Source: Sphingomonas sp. 8AM (GTDB taxonomy: Bacteria; Pseudomonadota; Alphaproteobacteria; Sphingomonadales; Sphingomonadaceae). Taken from it: a DNA stretch of 64,000 nucleotides. A program made the translations under genes and the position numbers. Location: NCBI RefSeq assembly GCF_902506455.1, contig NZ_LR733844.1, forward strand, positions 2,591,093 through 2,655,092, given 5' to 3'. Shown here one piece after another: positions 1 through 9,097 of the stretch (position 1 is its first letter; every line of letters starts with the position of its first letter). Below the pieces are notes generated by a model, which made no database searches, had not been told where the DNA came from, and saw nothing but the letters and a program-made list of their open reading frames with translations.

Positions 1-60
1 GGCCCGGACATTGACGTCCCGGCCCCCGGTACGCCGGGACCCTCGACTCCCAGCATCTGA
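1..60 (+). CDS. C-terminal end of an unidentified protein (5' truncated by window)
   Basis: The first frame is open from base 1 to a TGA at 58-60 and encodes 19 residues ending in PGPSTPSI. The tail is rich in Pro, Gly and Ser and looks like a disordered C-terminus. Too little is present to name the protein. It is read as coding because the frame is open to the window edge, the stop lies just before the next gene's leader, and that gene is on the same strand. Confidence 0.45.
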   Translation, partial: GPDIDVPAPGTPGPSTPSI

Positions 61-72
61 AAGGCCGAGCGC

Positions 73-273
73 ATGACAGAGAAGACGATCGATCCGATCC
101 CGAACCGTGACGACGAACGGCCCGACATCCAGCAGGCGGTCGAAGCGCGCAGCGATGCGGTGGCACGTGGCGAAGGCGGCAAGGAGCCGGCACGCTTCAC
201 TGATACCGGCGAGTTCGACGGAAACAGCGGCACCGGCGGCGAGGTCAAGAATCAGGACCTGACGCAGCAATAG
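73..273 (+). CDS. small acidic hypothetical protein, 66 aa
   Basis: A 66-residue hydrophilic protein with no Cys, no membrane segment and no signal peptide. The composition (many D, E, G, R, Q) suggests a disordered or stress-type small protein. The ATG at 73 follows an AAGG box in the gap after the upstream stop, 12 nt away, so the two may be cotranscribed. A palindromic repeat begins about 50 nt after its stop. No function can be assigned. Confidence 0.6.
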   Translation: MTEKTIDPIPNRDDERPDIQQAVEARSDAVARGEGGKEPARFTDTGEFDGNSGTGGEVKNQDLTQQ

Positions 274-321
274 CGCACCGCTTCAGCGGTCTCGCGCCCG
301 CATCTGACCGCGATACTCTTA

Positions 322-408
322 CGTCGCCCCGGACTTGATCCGGGGCCCCGCTTCTTCTGCGCACTCAGGCAAGAAGAAGCGGGATCCCGGATCAGGTCCG
401 GGATGACG
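322..408. repeat. Palindromic repeat family A, copy 1
   Basis: Two arms face each other: the left reads CCCCGGACTTGATCCGGGG followed by a CCCGCTTC box, and the right is its approximate reverse complement ending in GGATGACG. Each arm is itself a hairpin, and the pair can fold into one long stem. The same arms recur at 14995, 19324, 25572, 41279 and 48222, with a single-arm copy at 55522. All are intergenic, which is typical of REP/MITE-like elements. Confidence 0.85.
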
Positions 409-456
409 AGAGAGTACGGTGGCCCGGTCACTATCGATCTTCACGACTGGGCGCCT

Positions 457-869
457 TCAGTCTTCGTGCGAGATGCCCTCGCCTTCGATCCTGAGCCACG
501 GCTGCTTGTACTGTTCGAACACCGATACCGTCAGGGATGAAGTTCCACGTCGTTCGCATCGTCCGCGAACGCGCCGATCGGGATTGCGATCAGCCCGTCC
601 AGACCCTCGTTCGTATAGGCGATCGTTCCACCGCACTCGCCGCACCAGCGATACCAGGCGTGGCGACCGCTTTCCGCAACCCGTTCCCAGACGCGAAAAG
701 CGCCCGCGATCGTCACCTTGTCGATCGGAAAGCGCGCCTGCGCCGAGAACGGTCCGCCGGTGCGCCGCTGGCAGGCCCGGCAGTGACACGCCGATACGCG
801 AACCGGCGCGCCGAAGCAGGTCGCGGTCAGCTGACCACACCGGCAATGCGCGTGCCGCGCAATCGTCAC
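457..869 (-). pseudogene. GFA/CENP-V family zinc protein, frameshifted near its 3' end
   Basis: Starting from a GTG at 869, which overlaps the gatB stop as GTGA, the frame gives a clear GFA-fold protein. It has the paired zinc ligand motifs HCRCGQL, CHCRACQRRTGG and WCGECGG, then IAIPIGAFADD. The frame stops at TGA 531-533. The expected family ending, TVSVFEQYKQPWL and onward, continues in the neighbouring frame to a TGA at 457. One base must be missing, or two extra, at about 533-545. GFA proteins are glutathione-dependent formaldehyde-activating-like enzymes or uncharacterised relatives. Either the gene is a recent pseudogene or this is a sequencing indel; the tight coupling to gatB argues that it was recently functional. 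Confidence 0.75.
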
Positions 870-2329
870 CCCAGCGCCTTCTTCAGCAAATCGTTGACAA
901 CGGCCGGGTTGGCCTTGCCGCCCATCGCCTTCATCGTCTGGCCGACGAAGAAGCCGAACAGCGCGACCTTGCCGCCGCGGTACTGCTCGAGCTGGCCGGG
1001 ATTCTTCGCGAGGACGTCGGCGATCACCGCCTCGATCGCGCCCGTGTCGCTGGTCTGCTTGAGCCCGCGCTCCTCGACGATCTTGCCGGGCGCGTCGCCG
1101 GTTTCCAGCATCGCCTCGAACACCTGCTTGGCGAGGCTGCCCGACAGCGTGCCGTCGGCAACCAGCGCGAGCAACTCGGCGGCCTGACCGGGCGTGACCG
1201 GGCTGTCGCCGATCGACTTGCCCAATCGATTGAGCGCGCCGAATAATTCGCTGCTGACCCAATTGGCGGCGGCAACGGGCTTCGCACCGGCATCGAGCAG
1301 CGCGTCGAACCAGCGCGCACTTTCGACCTCGCCGGTCAGCACCTGCGCATTGTACGGCGTGATCCCGAGCGCTTCGTAGCGGGCGCGCTTGGCGTCGGGC
1401 AGCTCGGGCAGGCTGGCGCGGCATTCATCGAGGAACGCTTCGTCGAGTTCGAGCGGAAGCAGATCGGGATCGGGGAAGTAGCGGTAATCGTGCGCATCTT
1501 CCTTCGAGCGCATCGACCGCGTCGTGCCGCTGTCCGGGTTGAACAGCCGCGTCTCCTGCACGATCGTGCCGCCGGCCTCGATCACCTCAACCTGCCGCGC
1601 CGCCTCATGTTCGATCGCCTGCATCACAAAGCGGATCGAGTTGACGTTCTTGGTCTCGGTACGGGTGCCGAATTCGTCGCCCGGCTTGCGAACCGAGACG
1701 TTGACGTCGGCGCGCATCGAGCCCTGGTCCATATTGCCGTCGCACGATCCGACATAGCGCAGGATCGAGCGCAGCTTGGTCAGATACGCCCCCGCCTCGG
1801 CGGGCGAGCGCATGTCGGGACGGCTGACGATTTCCATCAGCGCGACGCCCGAACGGTTGAGGTCGACATAGGAGCGCGTCGGATGCTGGTCGTGCATCAG
1901 CTTGCCCGCATCCTGCTCGACGTGGATGCGCTCGACGCCGATCGTCTTGGTGTCGTCACCAATCTCGATGTCGACCGCACCCTCTCCAACGATAGGATGA
2001 TAAAGCTGCGAGATCTGATAGCCCTGCGGCAGATCGGCGTAGAAGTAGTTCTTTCGGTCGAACCGCGACCATTTGTTGATCTGCGCGTCAATCGCCATGC
2101 CGGTGCGCACCGCCTGACGGATGCACTCGCGGTTTGGGACCGGCAGCATGCCGGGCATTGCGGCGTCGACCAGCGAGACCTGCGTGTTCGGCTCGGCACC
2201 GAAGGTGGTGGCCGCGCCGGAGAACAATTTGGCGTTCGACGTCACCTGCGCATGGACTTCGAGGCCGATCACGACCTCCCATTCGCCGGTGGCGCCCTTG
2301 ATGCGGAACGGGGTGGATGCGTCAGCCAT
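866..2329 (-). CDS. gatB: Aspartyl/glutamyl-tRNA(Asn/Gln) amidotransferase subunit B
   Basis: GatB is the kinase and tRNA-binding subunit of the GatCAB complex, which converts Glu-tRNA(Gln) and Asp-tRNA(Asn) to the amidated forms in the cytoplasm. The 487 residues match the usual length. The N-terminal signature [20 protein letters not shown] and the block [17 protein letters not shown] are present, followed by the helical tail and the C-terminal YqeY-like domain ending in NDLLKKALG. It is the last intact gene of gatC-gatA-gatB, 12 nt after gatA. Its stop overlaps the GTG of the frameshifted GFA gene. Confidence 0.97.
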   Translation of the reverse strand: MADASTPFRIKGATGEWEVVIGLEVHAQVTSNAKLFSGAATTFGAEPNTQVSLVDAAMPGMLPVPNRECIRQAVRTGMAIDAQINKWSRFDRKNYFYADLPQGYQISQLYHPIVGEGAVDIEIGDDTKTIGVERIHVEQDAGKLMHDQHPTRSYVDLNRSGVALMEIVSRPDMRSPAEAGAYLTKLRSILRYVGSCDGNMDQGSMRADVNVSVRKPGDEFGTRTETKNVNSIRFVMQAIEHEAARQVEVIEAGGTIVQETRLFNPDSGTTRSMRSKEDAHDYRYFPDPDLLPLELDEAFLDECRASLPELPDAKRARYEALGITPYNAQVLTGEVESARWFDALLDAGAKPVAAANWVSSELFGALNRLGKSIGDSPVTPGQAAELLALVADGTLSGSLAKQVFEAMLETGDAPGKIVEERGLKQTSDTGAIEAVIADVLAKNPGQLEQYRGGKVALFGFFVGQTMKAMGGKANPAVVNDLLKKALG

Positions 2330-2341
2330 GATTCGTCTTTC

Positions 2342-3826
2342 TTACCACCACTTAGCCGGGCGCGCCGTGAAGCCCGCGCGTTCCTCGATCGCCAGCGCGG
2401 CGTTGAGGACGCCCTGTTCGTCGAGCGGTTTGCCGATGATCTGAAGCCCGAGCGGCAGCCCCGACGCATCCAAACCACCCGGCACGCTCATCGCAGGCAA
2501 GCCGGCGAGGCTGGAGGGGACGGTGAATACGTCGTTGAGATACATGGCCAAAGGATCGGCTGACTTCTCGCCGAGCGCGAACGCTGCCGACGGCGCGGTC
2601 GGGGTGAGCAGCACGTCGCAGACCTCCCACGCCCGCTCGAAATCGCACGCGATCAACGTGCGGACCTTTTGCGCCTGCGTATAATAAGCGTCGTAGAAGC
2701 CGGCGGAGAGCACGTAGGTGCCGATCAGGATGCGGCGTTTGACCTCGTCGCCGAAGCCTTCGGCGCGCGTCCGTGCGTACATCTCCTGCAAATTAGCCCC
2801 CTCGGGGAGATCGCGGAGGCCGTAACGGACCCCATCATAGCGCGCGAGGTTCGACGAAGCCTCCGCCGGTGCAATGATGTAATAGGCCGGCAGCGCGTAT
2901 CTGGTGTGCGGCAGCGAGACGTCGACGATCTCGGCCCCCGCATCCTTCAGCCACACGATCCCCTGCTGCCAGAGCGCCTCGATCTCGGCGGGCATGCCGT
3001 CGACGCGATACTCCTTCGGGATGCCGACGCGCTTGCCGGCGAGCGAGCCGTTGAGCTGCGCTTCCCAGTTCGGCACGGGCAGGTCGAGCGACGTCGCGTC
3101 CTTCGCGTCGAACCCCGCCATCGCCTCCAGCATGATCGCGCAGTCGCGGACGTCGCGCGCCATTGGCCCGGCCTGATCGAGCGACGAGGCGAAGGCGATC
3201 GTCCCCCAGCGCGAGCAACGGCCGTAGGTGGGCTTGATCCCCGAGATGCCGACGAAGGCCGCCGGCTGGCGGATCGAGCCGCCGGTGTCGGTGCCGGTCG
3301 CGCCCGGTGCGACACGCGCCGCGACCGCCGAGGACGAACCGCCCGACGAGCCGCCGGGCGCGAGCGGCGCGTTGCCGCCGTCGTTGCGCCGCCACGGGCT
3401 GATGACGTTGCCGAAATAGCTGGTCTCGTTCGACGAGCCCATCGCGAACTGGTCGAGGTTCAGCTTGCCGAGCATCCCCGCGCCGGCGTTCCACAGGTTC
3501 TGCGACACCGTCGACTCATACGCGGGCGTGAAGCCTTCGAGGATGTGGCTGGCCGCGGTGGTCGGCACGCCCTTGGTGCAGAACAGGTCCTTCATCCCGA
3601 TCGGCACGCCGGCCATCGGCCTCAGCGTCTCGCCCGCCGCGCGCGCCTGATCGGCGGCGTCGGCGGCGGCGAGCGCATGCTCGGGGGTTTCGACGAGGAA
3701 GGCGTTCAGCGGCTTTGCAGCGGCGACCGCGGCGTTGAACGCCTCGGCCACTTCGCGCGCCGAGAAATCGCCGTCGCGGACGCCGTTGCGGATCGCGGCG
3801 ATGCCCAGATCGGTGAGTGCGGTCAT
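2342..3826 (-). CDS. gatA: Aspartyl/glutamyl-tRNA(Asn/Gln) amidotransferase subunit A
   Basis: GatA is the glutaminase subunit of GatCAB, releasing ammonia from glutamine for transamidation. This 494-residue protein has the amidase signature. The Ser-cis-Ser-Lys triad is visible as Lys79 in GMKDLF, Ser160 in the GGSSGGS loop and Ser184 in [12 protein letters not shown]. Its ATG overlaps the last base of the gatC stop (TAATG), which indicates translational coupling. Length and motifs fit the family with nothing missing. Confidence 0.97.
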   Translation of the reverse strand: MTALTDLGIAAIRNGVRDGDFSAREVAEAFNAAVAAAKPLNAFLVETPEHALAAADAADQARAAGETLRPMAGVPIGMKDLFCTKGVPTTAASHILEGFTPAYESTVSQNLWNAGAGMLGKLNLDQFAMGSSNETSYFGNVISPWRRNDGGNAPLAPGGSSGGSSSAVAARVAPGATGTDTGGSIRQPAAFVGISGIKPTYGRCSRWGTIAFASSLDQAGPMARDVRDCAIMLEAMAGFDAKDATSLDLPVPNWEAQLNGSLAGKRVGIPKEYRVDGMPAEIEALWQQGIVWLKDAGAEIVDVSLPHTRYALPAYYIIAPAEASSNLARYDGVRYGLRDLPEGANLQEMYARTRAEGFGDEVKRRILIGTYVLSAGFYDAYYTQAQKVRTLIACDFERAWEVCDVLLTPTAPSAAFALGEKSADPLAMYLNDVFTVPSSLAGLPAMSVPGGLDASGLPLGLQIIGKPLDEQGVLNAALAIEERAGFTARPAKWW

Positions 3827-4113
3827 TATTCGATCACCTTGGGCACAGTGAAGAAGCCATGTTCGGCCTGCGGGGCGTTGGCCAGCACCGCGTCGCGGAC
3901 CCCGCCGTCGGTGACGACATCATCGCGCAGACGCAAATGGTTGGGGATCACGGCGGTCATCGGATCGACCCCGGCAGTATCGACCTCGCCCAGTTGCTCG
4001 ATCCAGTCGAGGATGTTGCCGAGTTCGGGCGCGAGCCGGGCGGCTTCGTCGTCGGTGATGGCGATACGGGCGAGGCCGGCGATGCGCCTGACGGTTGCGG
4101 TGTCAACGGACAT
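3826..4113 (-). CDS. gatC: Aspartyl/glutamyl-tRNA(Asn/Gln) amidotransferase subunit C
   Basis: GatC is the small subunit that wraps GatA and GatB and stabilises the amidotransferase. The protein is 95 aa, the normal size, with [16 protein letters not shown] at the N-terminus, a helical [11 protein letters not shown] segment and the terminal FFTVPKVIE. The start at 4113 (MSVDTATV) is chosen over a longer in-frame reading because it matches GatC homologues. It is the first gene of the gatCAB operon. The DUF3089 gene diverges about 135 nt away, so the promoters for both lie in that gap. Confidence 0.95.
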   Translation of the reverse strand: MSVDTATVRRIAGLARIAITDDEAARLAPELGNILDWIEQLGEVDTAGVDPMTAVIPNHLRLRDDVVTDGGVRDAVLANAPQAEHGFFTVPKVIE

Positions 4114-4247
4114 GCCGCCGCCGCTACCACCCGGCGGCACGATCTTGCAACACGCCTCGCACGGTTGCGCGACGCGCATTCCTGAGGCACCAGCTTTGCG
4201 GTTGCGGACCCGGCGCTTTTGCTGCACCGCACAATGGTGACGCTCAT

Positions 4248-5348
4248 TTGGCCCGCAAATTCCTCTACGTCGTCGTCGCATTGATCGTGCTGGCGACTGC
4301 GGCTGCCTTTGCCTATCGCCTGTGGGGTGTCGGGATGATGCGGATGGCAATGGTGCCGGGCGAGTCGTTCCGCGACCAGAAGCTGCTGACCGCAAGGGAT
4401 TATGCGCCGGATTCGATGTGGCTGGCGCGCCCGGCGCTCGCGCGCAATCCGGCCTTGTGGACCCCGCCCGGCTATACGCCGCGCAAGGCCCCCGGCGGCG
4501 CGGCGGTGTTCTTCATCCACCCGACCTCGTACCTCAATCGCGCGCACTGGAACGCGCCGTTGACCGATGAGGAGGCGAACAACCGCGCCGCGCTGTTCCT
4601 GCGCGGTCAGGCGAGCGCGTTCAACGAGGCGGGCGAGATCTGGGCGCCGCGTTACCGGCAGGCGACGTTCGGCGCGTTCCTGACCGATCAGCGCGCCGCC
4701 GAACAGGCGCTGGCGCTGGCATATGGCGACATCCTCGCCGCCTTCGACGCCTTTCTGGCCGAGGCCGGGCCGACGCGCCCGATCATCCTGGCCGGGCACA
4801 GTCAGGGCGGGCTGCACCTGACGCATCTGCTCAAGGACCGGGTTGCGGGCACCCCGCTGGCGAAGCGGATCGTCGCGGCCTATGTCGTCGGCTGGCCGGT
4901 GTCGGTGAGCAACGATCTGCCGGCGCTGGGGCTGCCGGCGTGCGAGCGCGCCGACCAGCGTGGGTGCATCTTGTCGTGGCAGACGTTTGCCGAGCCGGCC
5001 GATCCGTCGCTGATCCTCGACAATTACGATCGCTCGACCGGGTTCGACGGCAAGCCGCGCCGCGGTACGCAGATGCTGTGCACGAACCCGCTGACCGGCA
5101 CACCGAACGCCGTCGCGCCGTCGAGCGCCAATCTGGGCACCCTGTTCCCCAATGCGGCGATGAGCGAGGCGCGGATCGAGGCGGGGCGGATCGGCGCGAA
5201 GTGCGGCGGGCGCGGGCTGCTGCTGATCGGCTCTCCGCCCGACGTCGGACCGTATACGCTGCCCGGCAACAATTATCATGTGTATGATTACAGCCTGTTC
5301 TGGGCGAACGTCCGCGCGGATGCGGTGCGGCGGCTGGCGGCGGGGTGA
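4248..5348 (+). CDS. DUF3089 alpha/beta-hydrolase, membrane-anchored
   Basis: A protein of about 366 residues beginning with one hydrophobic segment ([19 protein letters not shown]) that acts as an anchor or uncleaved signal. The DUF3089 hydrolase domain follows. The nucleophile elbow GHSQGG is in the middle of the protein and a late His in NNYHVYDY could complete a triad. The family is often called lysophospholipase-like, but substrates are unknown. The start is uncertain: the frame extends upstream, but the TTG at 4248 gives the expected membrane-first N-terminus. The gene stands alone, diverging from gatCAB, and is followed by repeats. Confidence 0.8.
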   Translation: MARKFLYVVVALIVLATAAAFAYRLWGVGMMRMAMVPGESFRDQKLLTARDYAPDSMWLARPALARNPALWTPPGYTPRKAPGGAAVFFIHPTSYLNRAHWNAPLTDEEANNRAALFLRGQASAFNEAGEIWAPRYRQATFGAFLTDQRAAEQALALAYGDILAAFDAFLAEAGPTRPIILAGHSQGGLHLTHLLKDRVAGTPLAKRIVAAYVVGWPVSVSNDLPALGLPACERADQRGCILSWQTFAEPADPSLILDNYDRSTGFDGKPRRGTQMLCTNPLTGTPNAVAPSSANLGTLFPNAAMSEARIEAGRIGAKCGGRGLLLIGSPPDVGPYTLPGNNYHVYDYSLFWANVRADAVRRLAAG

Positions 5349-5382
5349 TGTGGCGTGATCTGCAACGTCCACGCTTCGTGCC

Positions 5383-5446
5383 GCCTGAGCTTGTCAAAGG
5401 GCGGGTTCGCCGGGGCACGTGCTTCGACAGGCTCAGCACAAACGGG
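5383..5446. repeat. Palindromic repeat family D (CTTCGACAGGCTCAG type)
   Basis: The left arm CCTGAGCTTGTCAAAGG and the right arm CTTCGACAGGCTCAGC are approximate inverted copies about 30 nt apart, enough to form an imperfect cruciform. This sequence type is common between genes in sphingomonads. It sits directly before a family B repeat, so two unrelated palindromes are stacked between the DUF3089 gene and ruvX. Only one copy is seen in the window. Confidence 0.6.
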
Positions 5447-5452
5447 TTCATC

Positions 5453-5529
5453 CGTCATTGCGAGCGTAGCGAAGCAATCCAGAGCCGGACCAGGACGCTC
5501 TGGATTGCTTCGCTACGCTCGCAATGACG
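5453..5529. repeat. Palindromic repeat family B, copy 1
   Basis: Two head-to-head arms, CGTCATTGCGAGCGTAGCGA followed by AGCAATCCAGAG and the reverse complement ending GCTCGCAATGACG, form a near-perfect long hairpin. Further copies are at 23906, 30191, 33332 and 59698, with single arms at 48320 and 54835. The copy ends 15 nt before the ruvX start, so it is part of the ruvX leader. Confidence 0.85.
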
Positions 5530-5544
5530 GGGGAGTTGCCTTCG

Positions 5545-6006
5545 ATGATCGTCATTGAAGCGGCGGCGTTTCGCGCCATGCTGCCGGAGGGCGGGCGGCT
5601 GCTCGGGCTCGACGTCGGGACCAAGACGGTCGGCACCGCGCTGTGCGATGCGGAGTGGAGCTTCGCGAGCCCGGCGCAATTGATCCGGCGCGCGAAGTTC
5701 ACCGTCGACAAGGCGGCGCTGGTCGCACTGTCGGAGGCGCAGCAGGTGCGCGGCTGGGTGATCGGGCTGCCGCTGAATCTCGATGGCAGCGAAAGCCCAC
5801 GCAGCCAGTCGACGCGGGCGTTCGCGCGCAATTGTCGCGACACCGGGCTGCCGATCCTGCTGTGGGACGAGCGCTGGTCGACGGTGGCGGCGGAGCGCGC
5901 CTTGATCGAGCAGGACTTCAGCCGGGCGAAGCGGGCGGAGCGGATCGATAATCATGCCGCGGCGCATATCCTGCAAGCAGCGATTGATGCGCTGGTGGCG
6001 GTTTGA
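5545..6006 (+). CDS. ruvX: Putative pre-16S rRNA nuclease / Holliday junction resolvase (YqgF family)
   Basis: A YqgF/RuvX RNase H-fold nuclease of about 153 residues, implicated in 16S rRNA 5' processing and related to resolvases. The first catalytic Asp is in [15 protein letters not shown] (Asp23). The second acidic site is in [12 protein letters not shown] and the last Asp is in [12 protein letters not shown]. An earlier in-frame ATG at 5524 lies inside the family B repeat, so the start at 5545 (MIVIEAAAF) is preferred. In many alphaproteobacteria this gene lies close to gatCAB and pyrB, as here. Confidence 0.9.
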   Translation: MIVIEAAAFRAMLPEGGRLLGLDVGTKTVGTALCDAEWSFASPAQLIRRAKFTVDKAALVALSEAQQVRGWVIGLPLNLDGSESPRSQSTRAFARNCRDTGLPILLWDERWSTVAAERALIEQDFSRAKRAERIDNHAAAHILQAAIDALVAV

Positions 6007-6016
6007 TGCGACGAAC

Positions 6017-6042
6017 CGTCCGCTAACGCCCAGTAGCGGACG
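6017..6042. terminator. Hairpin after ruvX
   Basis: CGTCCGCTA and TAGCGGACG form a perfect 9-bp stem around the 8-nt loop ACGCCCAG, starting 10 nt after the ruvX stop. No T-run follows, so this is a stabilising or pausing hairpin rather than a classic intrinsic terminator. One arm-like fragment, TGTCCGCTAACC, recurs at about 6595, suggesting a small local repeat. Confidence 0.5.
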
Positions 6043-6135
6043 ATTCGAGAGCCCGGGAGTGAACGCTGGTTTTGTACCGGCTAGGTGAGACCGATTGAGG
6101 CGCTCGGATGTCGATCAGCCTTCAGGAGAGTAAGC

Positions 6136-6534
6136 GTGCTTTTTCACACCATGGTCGGATCGAACGACATTGAACGGTCCAAGCGCTTCTACGAAACGGT
6201 GCTCGGCACCTTGGGTGCAGGGGAAGGGAAGCGGAACATCGCCGACAGCGGCCATACACGTCTAATCTACAATAACGGCAACGGGACGAACTTCATCGTC
6301 AGCCAGCCGATCAACGACGAACCGGCAAGCGTCGCCAACGGCAGCACCGTCGCCTTTTCCTGCGACTCGCCCGAGCAGGTGAAGCAGCTTCACGACACCG
6401 CCATTGCCGCTGGCGGCACCTCGATCGAAGCTCCGCCCGGACCACGCGAAACTGCCTCCATGGGCACCATCGAACTGGCCTATTTTCGTGACCCTGACGG
6501 TAACAAACTGTGTGGAATTCATTTTCCTGCCTGA
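6136..6534 (+). CDS. VOC-family (glyoxalase/bleomycin-resistance fold) protein
   Basis: A 132-residue single-domain VOC protein. The family pattern is visible: FHTMVGSNDIERSKRFYETVL at the N-terminus (split across strand one), a central substrate-pocket region, and the closing AYFRDPDGNKLCGIHF. Conserved metal positions are the early His and the late Glu/His. Substrate cannot be told from sequence. The start is a GTG at 6136, decided by an AGGAG box at 6124-6128 with 7-nt spacing; the frame extends further upstream without a ribosome site. Confidence 0.88.
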   Translation: MLFHTMVGSNDIERSKRFYETVLGTLGAGEGKRNIADSGHTRLIYNNGNGTNFIVSQPINDEPASVANGSTVAFSCDSPEQVKQLHDTAIAAGGTSIEAPPGPRETASMGTIELAYFRDPDGNKLCGIHFPA

Positions 6535-6817
6535 TCCGTCCGGTACGGCTCCGCTGTTGACCTTGGCGGACCTCGATCATGCAATCGCGCGAATGTCCGC
6601 TAACCACCATAATCGAACATCGCGAGTAGTGCGTTTCGGGGTTTGTGGACGCCCTTGAGTCGGCGAGCAGGCACCAGTAAACCATCGGGTCGCGCAGCGC
6701 ACGCGAAGCGGCGCAGCCATTGTCGAGAGATCATCGCAGTTTCGCTCATGTCTCCCGTCAGGCAGCGGCGCCATCGTCTCTGCGGCCTTTGCGTGCTCCG
6801 CGCGAACCCACGCCGAC
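6535..6817. other. Non-coding gap between VOC gene and pyrB promoter
   Basis: About 280 nt with several open frames on both strands, none with a ribosome site, family motif or sphingomonad-like codon pattern. It holds one partial copy of the TCCGCTAACC arm seen after ruvX. Nothing else is recognisable apart from the pyrB promoter at its right edge. Confidence 0.5.
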
Positions 6818-6846
6818 TTGCCCCCTCCCCGCTCCGCCATTAGGCA
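6818..6846 (+). promoter_or_regulatory. Putative pyrB promoter
   Basis: TTGCCC at 6818-6823 and TAGGCA at 6841-6846 are separated by 17 nt. This matches the TTGnCn-N17-TAGsgC pattern also found before ilvB, rpmJ and mucR. Transcription would start at about 6853, only a few bases before the ATG at 6856. No Shine-Dalgarno is seen, so pyrB may be translated from a nearly leaderless message. Confidence 0.45.
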
Positions 6847-6855
6847 GCGGCTTCG

Positions 6856-7845
6856 ATGAACCAGTCGGACCACCGCCCCGCCACGCTGATCCCCGGAGGC
6901 GCGGTGTTTCCGCACCGCCACCTGACCGGGATCGAAGGCCTAGAGCCGCACGAAATCACCTTCCTGCTCGACGAGGCGGAGACCTGGGTCGAGGCGAACC
7001 GCACCCGCGCCGCGCCCGATCAGCGGCTGGCGGGCTTCACGCAGATCAACGCCTTTTTCGAGAACAGCACGCGCACGCTGCTGAGCTTCGAGATCGCGGG
7101 CAAGCGGCTCGGCGCCGATGTCGTCAACATGCATGCCGCGCAGTCGAGCGTGAAGAAGGGCGAGACGCTGATCGACACCGCGATGACGCTGAACGCGATG
7201 CGCGCGGACGTGATCGTGATCCGGCATATGTCGAGCGGCGCGGTGCGGCTGATCGCGGACAAGGTCGATTGCCCGGTGCTCAACGCCGGGGACGGGCGGC
7301 ACGAGCATCCGACGCAGGCGCTGCTCGACGCGCTCACGATCCGGCGGCGGCTGGGGGGAATCGCGAACAAGCGCGTCGTGATCTGCGGCGACCTGCTCCA
7401 CAGCCGCGTCGCGCGCTCGAACATCCTCGCGCTGACCGCGCTGGCCGCCGAGGTGCGGGTCTGTGCGCCGTCGACGTTGATGCCGCCCGCGATCGAACGG
7501 TTCGGCGCGACCGCCTTCACCGACTTCGACAAGGCGATCGAGGGCGCGGACGTGGTGATGATGCTGCGGCTGCAGACCGAGCGCATGGCGGGCGGCTATG
7601 TCCCCTCCACGCGCGAATATTATCTCCGCTACGGGCTGACGCTCGAGCGATTGAACGCGCGCGCGCCGGGCGCGCTGGTGATGCATCCCGGGCCGATGAA
7701 CCGCGGGGTGGAAATCGATTCGGCGGTGGCCGACCATGTCGAGCAATCGGCGATCACGGAGCAGGTGCAGATGGGCGTGGCGGTGCGGATGGCCTGTCTG
7801 GATGTGCTGACACGGCGTGCGCGCAAGGTGGAGGGCTGGGCATGA
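6856..7845 (+). CDS. pyrB: Aspartate carbamoyltransferase catalytic subunit
   Basis: PyrB catalyses carbamoyl phosphate plus aspartate to carbamoyl-aspartate, the committed step of pyrimidine synthesis. The 329-residue protein has the carbamoyl phosphate loop [13 protein letters not shown], the RHMSSGA block, HPTQALLD, and the C-terminal [12 protein letters not shown]. Length is slightly above the E. coli chain, as in class A enzymes that assemble with a dihydroorotase-like partner. The downstream gene overlaps it by 4 nt (ATGA) and encodes that partner, so the two are translationally coupled. Confidence 0.96.
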   Translation: MNQSDHRPATLIPGGAVFPHRHLTGIEGLEPHEITFLLDEAETWVEANRTRAAPDQRLAGFTQINAFFENSTRTLLSFEIAGKRLGADVVNMHAAQSSVKKGETLIDTAMTLNAMRADVIVIRHMSSGAVRLIADKVDCPVLNAGDGRHEHPTQALLDALTIRRRLGGIANKRVVICGDLLHSRVARSNILALTALAAEVRVCAPSTLMPPAIERFGATAFTDFDKAIEGADVVMMLRLQTERMAGGYVPSTREYYLRYGLTLERLNARAPGALVMHPGPMNRGVEIDSAVADHVEQSAITEQVQMGVAVRMACLDVLTRRARKVEGWA

Positions 7846-9062
7846 CGCAGGCGCTGCACCTGACCAATGCGCGGCTGGTCTGCCCGGCCGGCGGCGAGCG
7901 CGACGGCGAGTTATTGATCGTCGACGGCACGATCGTTTCGGGCGAGGCGCCGAGCCATGCCGAGCGCATCGATTGTCGCGGCAGGTTGCTCGCGCCTGGC
8001 ATCATCGACGTCGGCGTGGCGCGGATCGATCGCGCGGCGGCGCGCGCCGGCGGCGTGGTGCGGGTCGCGCCGATGCCCGATCAGGTGCCGGTGCTCGACG
8101 AGCCGGGCGCGGTGCAGCGGCTCGCGCTGATCGGGCGGCCCGATCTGTGGATCCATCCGATCGCGGCGGCGACGCGCGGGCTGGCGGGCAAGGACCTCGC
8201 CGAGATGGCGATCTGTTTGTCGGCGGGCGCGCGCGCCGTCGGAACCGGGCGCGGCTGGATCGCTGACTCGGGCGTGATGCACCGCGTACTGATGTATGCG
8301 CGCGATCTTGATGTGGTGGTCGTCTCGCATGCCGAGGACGGCGGGCTGGCGGCGGGCGCGGTGGCGACCGAGGGCGAGACCGCGACGCGGCTCGGGCTGC
8401 CGTCCGCGCCGGCGCTTGCCGAGCCGCTGGCGATAGCGCGCGACCTGATGCTGGCGGAGGAGACCGGCGCGCGGTTGCACCTGCGTTGCGTCACCACTGC
8501 GGCGGGGTTCGCCTTGGTGCGCGCGGCCAAGGCGCGCGGGGTGCGGGTGACGTGCGGCGTCACGCCCGCCTATCTGTTACTCAGCGACAATGCGATGAGC
8601 GATTTCCGCACCTTCGCGCATCTCTCCCCGCCGCTGCGCAGCGAGGACGATCGCAAGGCAGCGCTGGCGGCGCTGGCGGACGGGACGATCGACCTGCTGT
8701 GTTCGGGGCATGATCCGCGCGGGCCGGAGGAAAAGCGCCTGCCGTTCGCCGACGCCAGCGCGGGGGCGGCGGATGCGGCGACGCTGCTGCCGCTGGCCTT
8801 GGGGCTGGCGCGCGACGGGCGCGTGACGCTGCCGCAGCTGTTTGCACTGTTGGCGACCGGACCGGCGGCGTTGCTCGGGCTGGAGACGGGCACGCTGGCG
8901 GCGGGGATGCCGGGCGACGTGATCCTGATCGACGAGAGCGCGCCGTGGCAGATCGACGCCGACCGGTTGCCGGGCAAGGCGGGCAATACGCCGTTTGACG
9001 GGTTGCCGGTGCAGGGGCGTGTCACCGCGATGTGGAAGGGTGGCCGCGCGATCGCGGGGTAG
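7842..9062 (+). CDS. pyrX: Dihydroorotase-like protein, probably non-catalytic (PyrC'/PyrX type)
   Basis: A 406-residue amidohydrolase-fold protein coupled to pyrB. In active dihydroorotases the first metal ligands form the HxH of a PGxIDxHxH motif; here that segment reads [14 protein letters not shown] with both His missing. The later metal/substrate regions are also altered: SHAEDGG keeps one His, while the usual DHAPH region is [18 protein letters not shown]. Pseudo-dihydroorotases of this kind hold the class A aspartate transcarbamoylase together in Pseudomonas. An active dihydroorotase must be encoded elsewhere. Standard annotation would call it pyrC. Confidence 0.85.
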   Translation: MTQALHLTNARLVCPAGGERDGELLIVDGTIVSGEAPSHAERIDCRGRLLAPGIIDVGVARIDRAAARAGGVVRVAPMPDQVPVLDEPGAVQRLALIGRPDLWIHPIAAATRGLAGKDLAEMAICLSAGARAVGTGRGWIADSGVMHRVLMYARDLDVVVVSHAEDGGLAAGAVATEGETATRLGLPSAPALAEPLAIARDLMLAEETGARLHLRCVTTAAGFALVRAAKARGVRVTCGVTPAYLLLSDNAMSDFRTFAHLSPPLRSEDDRKAALAALADGTIDLLCSGHDPRGPEEKRLPFADASAGAADAATLLPLALGLARDGRVTLPQLFALLATGPAALLGLETGTLAAGMPGDVILIDESAPWQIDADRLPGKAGNTPFDGLPVQGRVTAMWKGGRAIAG

Positions 9063-9097
9063 CGTCGCCCGGGCGCTGTTCCGGGGTGACGGGACGA

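Noticed and set aside
1490..2563. 357-codon forward frame across gatB and the end of gatA
   Set aside because: Spans two genes on the other strand and shows no motif or start signal.
5524..5544. Earlier ATG for ruvX
   Set aside because: It lies inside the family B repeat and would add repeat-encoded residues absent from homologues.
6404..6921. Open frames in the gap between the VOC gene and pyrB
   Set aside because: No ribosome sites, no family pattern, and they overlap the pyrB promoter; treated as non-coding.
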